This document shows, in pieces, positions 1 to 7,266 of a DNA stretch of 27,602 nucleotides. The stretch is from NCBI GenBank assembly GCA_964487155.1, contig CAZAQB010000032.1:1-27602 (forward strand), written 5' to 3'. Source of the stretch: CAZAQB01 sp964487155. GTDB taxonomy: Bacteria; Pseudomonadota; Gammaproteobacteria; Nitrococcales; Nitrococcaceae. The translations under genes and the position numbers were made by a program. Each line of letters opens with the position of its first letter. Position 1 is the stretch's first letter. The notes beneath the pieces were generated by a model. The model was not told the DNA's origin. It made no database searches and saw only the letters and a list, made by a program, of their open reading frames with translations.

Positions 1-2637
1 CCCGAGCCCTCCGACAGCCGCCTGCGCGAGGACATCCGCCAGCTGGGCGGCCTGCTGGGCAGCACGCTCCACGAGCAGGGCGGCGAGGCGCTCTACCAGA
101 GTGTGGAGCGCATCCGCAGCCTGTCCAAGGAGGCCCGGGCGGGCGACGAGGCGGCGGCGGCCGAGTTGGAAACCACTCTCCAGGGGCTGGATGAACGGGC
201 CATCGTGCCGGTGGTCCGGGCCTTCTCCCATTTCCTCAACCTGGCCAACATTGCCGAGCAGCATCACCGGGTGCGCCGCAGCAGGGCCTGGCTGCGGGAC
301 CCTGACTCCGCCCCCCTGAAGGGCTCCCTGGAGGAGTCCCTGGGCCGACTGGCCGGCCAGGTGGCACCCGAGCGCCTGGCGGAGGCGGTGGCGGACATGC
401 GCCTGGAACTGGTGCTCACCGCCCATCCCACGGAGGTGAGCCGCCGCACCCTGCTGCAGAAGTACAACCGGATCGCCGATCTGCTGGACCAGCAGGACCG
501 CCTGGATCCGACGCCAGAGGAGATCCAGGAGGTGCATCTGGGGCTGCGCCGGGAGATCACCGCCGCCTGGCTCACCGACGAAATCCGCCCGCACCGGCCG
601 ACCCCCCAGGACGAGGCACGCTGGGGGCTTGCGGTAGTGGAGCAGACCTTGTGGCGCGTGGTGCCCCGCTTCCTGCGCCGCCTCGACCGACTGTTGCGCC
701 TCCACACCGACCGCGGACTGCCCCTGGAGGCCGCACCGCTGCGCTTCGGCTCGTGGATGGGCGGCGACCGGGACGGCAACCCGCGGGTGACCGCCCAGGT
801 CACCCGGGAGGTCTGCCTGCTGAACCGCTGGATGGCGGCCCAGCTCTACGAGCGGGAGGTGGACGCCCTGATCGGCGAGCTGTCCATGCAGGAGGCCGAC
901 CCGGAGCTCCGGGCCCGGGTACCCGAGGCCTGGGAGCCCTACCGCACCGAGCTGAAGCGGGTGCGGGCCCGGCTGCGCGCCACCCGCGCCTGGATCGACG
1001 CCCGCCTCGCCGGCCACGACACCCCGCCCGGAGACATCTACCGGGAGCCGGCGGTGCTGCGGGAGTCCCTGCTGGCCTGCTACCACTCGCTGCATCACAT
1101 CGGCGCCGGCCTGGTGGCCGACGGCCGCCTGCTGGACCTGATCCGGCGCCTGTCGGTGTTCGGGCTCACCCTGATGCGCCTCGACGTGCGCCAGGAGGCC
1201 TCCCGCCACACCGAGGCCCTGGACGCCATCACCCGGGCACTGGGCCTGGGCTCCTACGCCGACTGGCCGGAGCAGCGCCGCCAGGAGTTCCTGATCCGGG
1301 AGCTCGGCAACCGCCGCCCGCTGCTGCCCCGGGGCTTCGCGCCGGAGGCGCCGGTCCAGGAGGTGCTGGACACCTTCCGGGTGCTGGCCGAGCTGGGTTC
1401 CGACTCCCTGGGCGCCTATGTCATTTCCATGGCCGCCCGGCCCTCGGACATCCTGGCCGTGGAGCTGCTGCAGCAGGAGGCCGGCGTGGACGCCCCGCTG
1501 CGCGTGGTGCCGCTGTTCGAGACCCTGGATGACCTGCACGGCGCCGAGGACTGCCTGGAACAGCTGCTGGCACTGCCGGCCTACCGGGAGCGCATCGGCG
1601 ACCACCAGGAGGTGATGATCGGTTACTCCGACTCCGCCAAGGACGCCGGCCACCTGGCCGCCGCCTGGGCCCTCTACCAGACCCAGGAGCAGCTGGTGGA
1701 CCTGGCCCGGCGCCGGGGCATCCGCCTGACCCTGTTCCACGGCCGGGGCGGGTCCATCGGTCGCGGCGGCGGCCCCACCCACGCGGCCGTGCTGTCCCAG
1801 CCGGCAGGCTCCGTGAGCGGTCGGCTGCGGGTCACCGAGCAGGGGGAAGTGATTCAGGCCAAGTTCGGCCTGCCCGGCATCGCCCAGCGCAACCTGGAGC
1901 TCTATACCTCGGCGGTGCTGGAGGCGACCCTGTTTCCGCCGGCCAACCCGGGCCCGCGCTTGCGCGAAGTCATGGACCGGCTGGCCGAGATCTCCTGTGA
2001 CGCCTACCGCAGCCTGGTGCGGGGCACGCCCGAGTTCATCGACTACTTCCGCCACGCCACGCCCGAGGCCGAGATCAGCCAGCTCACCATCGCCAGCCGC
2101 CCGGCCCGGCGCAAGCCGACCCGGGGCGTGGAGAACCTGCGCGCCATCCCCTGGATCTTCGCCTGGACCCAGACCCGGCTGATGCTGCCGGCCTGGTACG
2201 GGGTGGGCACCGCGCTGGGCACCCTGATCCGGGAGGGAGAGCACGAGACCCTGGCCCGGATGTACCGGGAGTGGCCCTTTTTTCTCACCTTCCTGGACAT
2301 GGTGGAGATGGTGCTGGCCAAGGCCGACCCCAAGGTGGCGGCCTGGTACGACCATCGGCTCGTTCCGGATGCGTTGCGGCCCCTGGGCGAGAGCCTGCGA
2401 GCCGACTTCACCGACACCCTGGCCGCAGTGCTGGCGGTGACCGGCCACCGCCAGCCGCTGGACGATTTTCCGGTGGTGCAGCGCTCGGTGACCGTGCGCA
2501 ACCCGTACGTGGACCCCCTCAACCTGGTGCAGGTGGAACTGCTGCAGCGGCTGCGCCACACCGGCGACGAAGCCCTGCGCAAGGCCCTGATGGTGTGCAT
2601 CAACGGCATCGCCGCGGGCATGCGCAACACCGGCTGA
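1..2637 (+). CDS. ppc: Phosphoenolpyruvate carboxylase, 5'-truncated by window edge
   Basis: Cytosolic enzyme that carboxylates phosphoenolpyruvate to oxaloacetate to refill the TCA cycle. The reading frame is open from base 1, and the residues before the first possible start (GTG at 103) still look like PEPC N-terminus (LRxxIRQLGGLLGxxLxEQ), so the gene begins upstream of the window; 878 residues are visible, close to full length for the family. Signatures in order: TAHPTE with the catalytic histidine (418-435), the GSWMGGDRDGNP phosphate-binding stretch (about 739-783), GYSDSAKDAG (about 1621-1650), the glycine-rich FHGRGGSIGRGGGP loop (about 1735-1776), QAKFGLPGIAQRNLE (about 1855-1899), and the family-typical C-terminal RNTG. 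All key residues are present and nothing looks broken. It is followed by 232 bases without a gene before pyrE, so probably a separate transcription unit. Confidence 0.97.
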   Translation, partial: PEPSDSRLREDIRQLGGLLGSTLHEQGGEALYQSVERIRSLSKEARAGDEAAAAELETTLQGLDERAIVPVVRAFSHFLNLANIAEQHHRVRRSRAWLRDPDSAPLKGSLEESLGRLAGQVAPERLAEAVADMRLELVLTAHPTEVSRRTLLQKYNRIADLLDQQDRLDPTPEEIQEVHLGLRREITAAWLTDEIRPHRPTPQDEARWGLAVVEQTLWRVVPRFLRRLDRLLRLHTDRGLPLEAAPLRFGSWMGGDRDGNPRVTAQVTREVCLLNRWMAAQLYEREVDALIGELSMQEADPELRARVPEAWEPYRTELKRVRARLRATRAWIDARLAGHDTPPGDIYREPAVLRESLLACYHSLHHIGAGLVADGRLLDLIRRLSVFGLTLMRLDVRQEASRHTEALDAITRALGLGSYADWPEQRRQEFLIRELGNRRPLLPRGFAPEAPVQEVLDTFRVLAELGSDSLGAYVISMAARPSDILAVELLQQEAGVDAPLRVVPLFETLDDLHGAEDCLEQLLALPAYRERIGDHQEVMIGYSDSAKDAGHLAAAWALYQTQEQLVDLARRRGIRLTLFHGRGGSIGRGGGPTHAAVLSQPAGSVSGRLRVTEQGEVIQAKFGLPGIAQRNLELYTSAVLEATLFPPANPGPRLREVMDRLAEISCDAYRSLVRGTPEFIDYFRHATPEAEISQLTIASRPARRKPTRGVENLRAIPWIFAWTQTRLMLPAWYGVGTALGTLIREGEHETLARMYREWPFFLTFLDMVEMVLAKADPKVAAWYDHRLVPDALRPLGESLRADFTDTLAAVLAVTGHRQPLDDFPVVQRSVTVRNPYVDPLNLVQVELLQRLRHTGDEALRKALMVCINGIAAGMRNTG

Positions 2638-2869
2638 CCCAGGCCGGCAGGCGCCCGGCGCCCGGCCGGCTGCAACACCCCCGCGAGTGCGCCGCCACGG
2701 CCCTCCCCGTGATCCGCAGGGTCAACCGCGACTCCCAGGCGGCCCGGCGCCGGGAGTGTGAATAATTGCCGGCATGGTTGCGGGCATTACGTATAGGTTA
2801 GAGTGGCGACAGTCAGGAGGCGCTGACCGGGCGGCAAGACCCGGCAGCGTCCGAGGGCGGGATACAGAC

Positions 2870-3523
2870 ATGAGCGGCAACCCCGGTGCCGAGGAGTTCG
2901 TGCGGTTTGCGCTGGAGTGCGGCGTGCTGCGCTTCGGCCGCTTCACCCTGAAATCGGGCCGCGACAGCCCCTACTTCTTCAATGCCGGCCTGTTCCACAG
3001 TGGCACCCGGCTGGCCCGCCTCGGTCGGTTCTATGCCCGCGCCATCGTCGACTCCGGGGTGGCCTTCGACATGCTGTTCGGGCCCGCCTACAAGGGCATA
3101 CCGCTGGCTGCCGCCACCGCCATCGCGCTCCACGAGCAGCATCAGCGGGAGGTTCCCTATGCCTTCAACCGCAAGGAGGCCAAGGACCACGCCGAGGGCG
3201 GGCTGGTGGTGGGCGCGCCGCTGCAGGGCCGGATTCTGGTTGTGGACGACGTGATCTCCGCCGGCCTGTCGGTGGCCGACTCGGCGCGTCTCATCGACCA
3301 GGCCGGTGCCCGGCTGGCCGGCGTCGCCATCTGTCTGGACCGCCAGGAGCGTGGCAGCGGGAACCTCTCCGCAGTGCAGGAGGTCGAGCAGACATGGGCC
3401 GTGCCCGTAATCCGCATCGCCACGCTCGACGACGTCATGTCCTTCCTGCGTGGCCAGGGCGATCGCTCTCGCGAACTGCACGCCATGGATGACTACCGAA
3501 GCCGCTACGGGAGCGCCTCATGA
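2870..3523 (+). CDS. pyrE: Orotate phosphoribosyltransferase
   Basis: Transfers the phosphoribosyl group of PRPP to orotate to give OMP, in de novo pyrimidine synthesis. The 217-residue product is close to the 213 residues of E. coli PyrE. The N-terminal region has FTLKSGRxSPYFFNAGLF, and the PRPP-binding loop reads ILVVDDVISAG (about residues 122-132). The flexible catalytic loop is seen as FNRKEAKDHAEGG. The ATG at 2870 aligns with the usual family start; an in-frame extension to 2774 has no family resemblance. The stop overlaps the start of the next gene by four bases (ATGA), implying translational coupling. In Pseudomonas pyrE lies near argB; here an antiporter gene and repeat elements sit between them. 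Confidence 0.96.
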   Translation: MSGNPGAEEFVRFALECGVLRFGRFTLKSGRDSPYFFNAGLFHSGTRLARLGRFYARAIVDSGVAFDMLFGPAYKGIPLAAATAIALHEQHQREVPYAFNRKEAKDHAEGGLVVGAPLQGRILVVDDVISAGLSVADSARLIDQAGARLAGVAICLDRQERGSGNLSAVQEVEQTWAVPVIRIATLDDVMSFLRGQGDRSRELHAMDDYRSRYGSAS

Positions 3524-4212
3524 GCCGCCTCCCGCTCAAGTTCGCGCACAGGCACTCCGCCGCCGCCTGGTGCCGCGTCGTGGCCGGCGCCGTCGCGCTG
3601 GTGCTGGCGGCGGGCGCCGAGGCGGCCGGCGAGCAGCGCCTGTACCGCTGGGTGGACGACCAGGGCCGGGTCCACTACAGCGACACCCTGCCCCCGGATC
3701 AGGCCGGCCAGCGCCGCGAGATCAAGACCCCCGAAGGCGCCACGGTGGGCACCGTCGAGCCGCCCCCCAGCCGGGAGCAGCTGGAGGCGGAAGCCGCCCG
3801 CCGCGAGGCGGAAGAGCAGGCCCAGGCCCGCCGCGAGGCGGTGGAGCGCCGCCGCCGCGAGCACGACCGCATGCTGCTCATGACCTTCACCAGCGTGGAG
3901 GAGATGCAGACCGCCCGGGACGAGCGCCTCGGGGCCATCGAGTCCCAGATCGACCTGGTGCGCAGCCGCATCGACAAGCTCCAGCAGCGCCGCGAGCAGC
4001 TGCGTCAGGAAGCCGCGACCCTGGAGCGCACCGGCCGCGGAAATCCAGCCGACATCTACCGCGAGCTGGAGCAGATCGAGCGGAGCATCCGCCAGAACCG
4101 CTCGGCGATCAAGGATAAGCGTGACACCCAGGCCCGCATCCGGCTGCGCTTCTCCGAAGACATCGACCGCTTCCGGGAGCTGCTGGCCGAGCGCGGCGCG
4201 GACCGGCCCTGA
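3520..4212 (+). CDS. Secreted DUF4124-domain coiled-coil protein
   Basis: Unknown function. The 230-residue protein starts with a basic, hydrophobic signal-like segment (residues 1-36, ending AEAAG). A short DUF4124 domain follows, recognised by LYRWVDDQGRVHYSDTLPP (about residues 41-59). From about residue 83 to the end it is very rich in Glu, Arg, Gln and Ala, with long heptad-like stretches that should form a coiled coil. DUF4124 proteins are common envelope proteins of gammaproteobacteria without a firm role. The start overlaps the pyrE stop by four bases, so the pair is probably co-transcribed, although no functional link to pyrimidine synthesis is evident. The 3' end is 16 bases from the first inverted-array repeat element. 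Confidence 0.85.
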   Translation: MSRLPLKFAHRHSAAAWCRVVAGAVALVLAAGAEAAGEQRLYRWVDDQGRVHYSDTLPPDQAGQRREIKTPEGATVGTVEPPPSREQLEAEAARREAEEQAQARREAVERRRREHDRMLLMTFTSVEEMQTARDERLGAIESQIDLVRSRIDKLQQRREQLRQEAATLERTGRGNPADIYRELEQIERSIRQNRSAIKDKRDTQARIRLRFSEDIDRFRELLAERGADRP

Positions 4213-4228
4213 GGAGCTTGGTTTTGGT

Positions 4229-4351
4229 CGGTTGATCCGTTGATTGGTTGATCGGTGAATTAGTGGATTCGTGGCGCGTACAGGGAGAACCGCGGCGGGG
4301 CGCCTTCCGCCCCTGATAGATCAGCCGATTAACCAATCAACCGATCCACCG
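4229..4351. repeat. Inverted-array octamer repeat element, copy 1
   Basis: The left arm (4229-4268) is five degenerate 8-bp units with consensus NNGTTGAT: CGGTTGAT, CCGTTGAT, TGGTTGAT, CGGTGAAT, TAGTGGAT. The right arm (4320-4351) is four units in reverse orientation: ATCAGCCG, ATTAACCA, ATCAACCG, ATCCACCG. The arms can fold onto each other around a 51-base GC-rich core that contains GAACCGC (4287-4293). The AT-rich arms stand out from the surrounding coding DNA. A second element of nearly the same length and design lies at 6205-6326, on the other side of the antiporter gene. The family is not one I recognise by name. Confidence 0.8.
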
Positions 4352-4451
4352 CCGCCCTCACCCCAGCCGGGCACTTGCGCGCGGCGCCAAGGGCCGGTCA
4401 ATCTTGCACGGTGACCAAGCCCCGCTCCCGCCCCCCTGAGACCGTAACTCC

Positions 4452-6188
4452 ATGGCCCTGACGGACCAGCTGGTGCTGCTGGGCGGGCTGCTGCTGGTGT
4501 TGAGTGTCCTGGCCACGGTGCCCGCCCACCGCAGCGGCGTGCCGGTACTGCTGCTGTTCCTGGTGATCGGCATTGTGGCCGGGACCCAGACTCCCCTGGA
4601 CGCCGGACTGGACCAGCTGCCCACCGCCCACCTGCTGGCCACCGCCGCCCTGGCGGTGATCCTGTTCGACGGCGGCCTGCACACGCCGCTGGCAAGTTTC
4701 CGCAGCGGGCTCGCCCCCGGCTTGGTGCTGGCGACCGTAGGAGTGGGCATCACCGCCGGCGTCACCGCCGCCGTGCTGGTGGCGCTGTTCCCCCTGGACT
4801 GGGCCATGGCGCTGCTGCTGGCGGCCATCATCAGCTCCACCGACGCGGCGGCAGTGTTCCACCTGCTGCGCAGCAGCGGCCTCGCCCTGCACCTGCGGGT
4901 GCGCAACATCCTGGAGATCGAATCCGGCATCAACGACCCCATGGCGGTGTTCCTGACGCTCACCATGGTGGAGTGGATCCGCACCGACGCAGGCCTGGGC
5001 GCCGCTGAGCTGGCGGCAAGTTTCGCTTGGCAGATGGGCGGCGGCGCCGCCCTGGGCCTGGCCGGCGGCCTCGGGCTGACCGCCCTGGTCAACCGGGTGC
5101 GCCTGGCGGAGAGCCTCTACCCCCTGCTGGCCCTGGCCGGCGGCCTGCTCATCTACGGCACCGCGGCGGTGGCGGGCAGCAGCGGGTTCCTGGCCGCCTA
5201 CGTGGGCGGACTCACCCTGGGCAACCGGGCCCGGGTGGCCCGGCGCGGCATCCAGCGCTTCCATGACGGCGTGGCCTGGCTGTGCCAGATGGGATTGTTC
5301 CTGATGCTGGGCCTGCTGGTGCGCCCGGCCGAGTTGCTGGACGTGGCGGGCCTCGCCCTGGGCGCCGCTGTCGCCATCACCCTGCTGGCCCGGCCGCTGG
5401 CAGTGCTTGGCTGCCTGGCGCCGTTCCGCGTGCCCTGGCGCCAGGGGGTGTTCGTCGCCTGGGTCGGCCTGCGGGGGGCGGTGCCCATCGTGCTCGGCCT
5501 GTTCCCGCTGATGGCGGGCATCCCGGGCGCCCTGGAGATCTTCCACGCGGCGTTCTTCCTGGTGCTGTTCTCCCTGCTGCTGCAGGGCGCCACCGTGGCG
5601 CCCCTGGCTCGGCGCCTGGGCCTGGAGCTGCCGCGCACCCTGCCCCAGGCCCGGCGGGTGGACGTGGACGCGCCGCCCGACCACGAGCTGGTGATCTGCG
5701 AGCTGCCGCCCGGCTGCCCGGCCCTGAACGAGACTGTGGACCGCCTGGTCCCTCCCGAGCGGGTGGAACTGCTGGCCCTGTGGCGGGCCGGGCGTGCCCT
5801 GACGCTCACGCCGGGCCGCGCCCTGCGTCCCCACGACCTGCTCTACCTGCTGGTGCCCACCGACGACCCCCGGGCGCAGGAGCGCTTCGAGCACTGGCTG
5901 AACGACATGGGCACCATCCACCCCTCGGCCGAGACCCGCTACTTCGGCGAGTTCACAGTGGATGCCGGAGCCCCGCTGGCAACCTTCCTGGCGGTCTACC
6001 GTCCGGCCGCCGAACCGCCGGCCCGGCCCGATGAGACGCTGGCAGAGCACTTGCTGCGCCGGCTGCACGGCCAGGCGGAGGAAGGCGACCGCGTGGGTCT
6101 GGGGGACGTGGTGCTGGTGGTCCGGGAGATGGACGGGCGGCGGATCACCAAGGTCGGCGTCAAGCTGCCCCGGCCCGGCTCGGACTGA
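4452..6188 (+). CDS. nhaP2: CPA1-family K+/H+ antiporter, NhaP2/CvrA type
   Basis: Inner membrane cation/proton antiporter, expected to expel K+ (or Na+) in exchange for H+. At 578 residues it has the length I recall for E. coli NhaP2/CvrA. The first about 390 residues are a run of roughly a dozen hydrophobic helices. FDGGLHTPL, SSTDAAAVF and ESGINDPMAVF (carrying the Asn-Asp ion-binding pair) are typical CPA1 motifs. After a RRVDVDAPPDHELV linker come a TrkA-C-like domain (about residues 410-480) and a C-terminal CorC/HlyC-type transporter-associated domain (YFGEFTVDAG to VGLGDVVLVVREMDG), the layout specific to NhaP2. The ATG at 4452 is the natural start. The gene is bracketed by two related repeat elements and looks like a single-gene unit. 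The exact ion cannot be read from sequence. Confidence 0.9.
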   Translation: MALTDQLVLLGGLLLVLSVLATVPAHRSGVPVLLLFLVIGIVAGTQTPLDAGLDQLPTAHLLATAALAVILFDGGLHTPLASFRSGLAPGLVLATVGVGITAGVTAAVLVALFPLDWAMALLLAAIISSTDAAAVFHLLRSSGLALHLRVRNILEIESGINDPMAVFLTLTMVEWIRTDAGLGAAELAASFAWQMGGGAALGLAGGLGLTALVNRVRLAESLYPLLALAGGLLIYGTAAVAGSSGFLAAYVGGLTLGNRARVARRGIQRFHDGVAWLCQMGLFLMLGLLVRPAELLDVAGLALGAAVAITLLARPLAVLGCLAPFRVPWRQGVFVAWVGLRGAVPIVLGLFPLMAGIPGALEIFHAAFFLVLFSLLLQGATVAPLARRLGLELPRTLPQARRVDVDAPPDHELVICELPPGCPALNETVDRLVPPERVELLALWRAGRALTLTPGRALRPHDLLYLLVPTDDPRAQERFEHWLNDMGTIHPSAETRYFGEFTVDAGAPLATFLAVYRPAAEPPARPDETLAEHLLRRLHGQAEEGDRVGLGDVVLVVREMDGRRITKVGVKLPRPGSD

Positions 6189-6204
6189 GCAGCCGGCGGC
6201 GCGG

Positions 6205-6326
6205 CGGTGGATTGGTTAATTCGTTAATCTGTTCATCGGTTAATTTGATGGCGGCATCAGCCTGGGGAACCGCCACGACCCTCCCGATCAACGAATCAAC
6301 CAATTAACGGATCAACCGATTCACCC
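6205..6326. repeat. Inverted-array octamer repeat element, copy 2, overlapping argB 3' end
   Basis: The left arm (6205-6244) has five units: CGGTGGAT, TGGTTAAT, TCGTTAAT, CTGTTCAT, CGGTTAAT. The right arm (6287-6326) has five reversed units: ATCAACGA, ATCAACCA, ATTAACGG, ATCAACCG, ATTCACCC. The 42-base core holds GAACCGC (6267-6273), as in copy 1. Total length is 122 bases against 123 for copy 1. The first unit is the exact reverse complement of the last unit of copy 1. Bases 6296-6326 are also the 3' end of argB on the minus strand. Confidence 0.8.
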
Positions 6327-7231
6327 GCGGCCAGCGGCTCGCCATGGATCAGGGTGCCCACGCCCGAGTCGGTGAACAGCTCCAGCAGCACCGCGTGCTC
6401 CACCCGGCCATCCACGATGGTGGTCGCCCCCACCCCGCCAGCCACCGCCTCCAGGGCGCAGCGCACCTTGGGCAGCATGCCGCCATGGATGGTGCCATCG
6501 GCGATCAGCGCCGCCACCCGGGCGGCGTCCAGCCCCGTGAGCAGGTTGCCCTGGCGGTCCAGGATGCCGGCCGTGTTGGTCATCAGGATCAGCTTCTCGG
6601 CCTTCAGGGTCTCGGCCAGCCGGCCCGCCACCAGGTCGGCGTTGATGTTGTAGGACTGGCCGTCGGCGCCCACGCCGATGGGGGCGATCACCGGGATGAA
6701 ATCACCCCCGTCCAGCATGTCCACCACCGAGGCGTCCACCGACTCCACCTCGCCGACGTGGCCCATGTCGATGATCTCGGGAGCCTCCTCCGCGGCGCCC
6801 GGCCGGCTCACCTGCAGCTTGCGGGCCCGGATCAGATGGCCGTCCTTGCCGGTGAGGCCCACCGCCCGGCCGCCATGACTGTTGATCAGGCTGACGATTT
6901 CCTTGTTCACCAGGCCGCCCAGCACCATCTCCACCACGTCCATGGTCTCGGCATCGGTGACCCGCATGCCCTCCACGAAGCGGCTCTCCTTGCCGATGCG
7001 CTCCAGCAGCCGGCCGATCTGCGGGCCGCCGCCGTGCACCACCACCGGGTTCAGGCCCACCAGCTTCATCAGCACCACGTCCTGGGCGAAGCAGCGCTTC
7101 AGCGCCTGATCCACCATGGCGTTGCCGCCGTACTTGACCACGATGGTCTTGCCGTGGAAGCGGCGGATATAGGGCAGGGCCTCCACCAGGACATGGGCCA
7201 CCCGGCCTGGCGCGCTGCGGATCTCGGTCAT
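6296..7231 (-). CDS. argB: Acetylglutamate kinase
   Basis: Phosphorylates N-acetylglutamate, the second step of arginine synthesis, in the cytosol. Family motifs: KYGG (residues 33-36) and HGGG (66-69) for phosphate binding, GLTGKDG (125-131), and YNINAD(194-199) near the active site. The N-terminal helix followed by ALPYIRRFHGKTIVVKYGG is typical of the arginine-inhibited hexameric kinases, so feedback control by arginine is likely. The ATG at 7231 lies 35 bases after the algC stop, so argB probably ends a coaBC-dut-algC-argB operon. Oddity: the last nine residues (GESVDPLIG) and the stop codon are written in octamer repeat sequence, so the natural C-terminus (around GTLIHGEP) has been extended or replaced by repeat DNA. 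Confidence 0.96.
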   Translation of the reverse strand: MTEIRSAPGRVAHVLVEALPYIRRFHGKTIVVKYGGNAMVDQALKRCFAQDVVLMKLVGLNPVVVHGGGPQIGRLLERIGKESRFVEGMRVTDAETMDVVEMVLGGLVNKEIVSLINSHGGRAVGLTGKDGHLIRARKLQVSRPGAAEEAPEIIDMGHVGEVESVDASVVDMLDGGDFIPVIAPIGVGADGQSYNINADLVAGRLAETLKAEKLILMTNTAGILDRQGNLLTGLDAARVAALIADGTIHGGMLPKVRCALEAVAGGVGATTIVDGRVEHAVLLELFTDSGVGTLIHGEPLAAGESVDPLIG

Positions 7232-7266
7232 GGTGGGTCGATCACCTCTCGCTTGGTAAGCCGCGC

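Noticed and set aside
2643..2670. GCCGGC inverted repeat after ppc as terminator
   Set aside because: Six-base palindromic stem with no T run in a very GC-rich region; not distinguishable from chance.
2760..2800. Promoter for pyrE (TTGCCG ... TATAGG)
   Set aside because: The patch is AT-rich and plausible, but the boxes are 20 bases apart and no better pair fits.
4229..4351. CRISPR array
   Set aside because: Units are 8 bases, degenerate, directly abutting without spacers and inverted across a core.
4398..6068. Long minus-strand frame opposite the antiporter gene
   Set aside because: Gln/Gly/His-rich antisense shadow caused by high GC; the plus strand encodes a clear membrane transporter.
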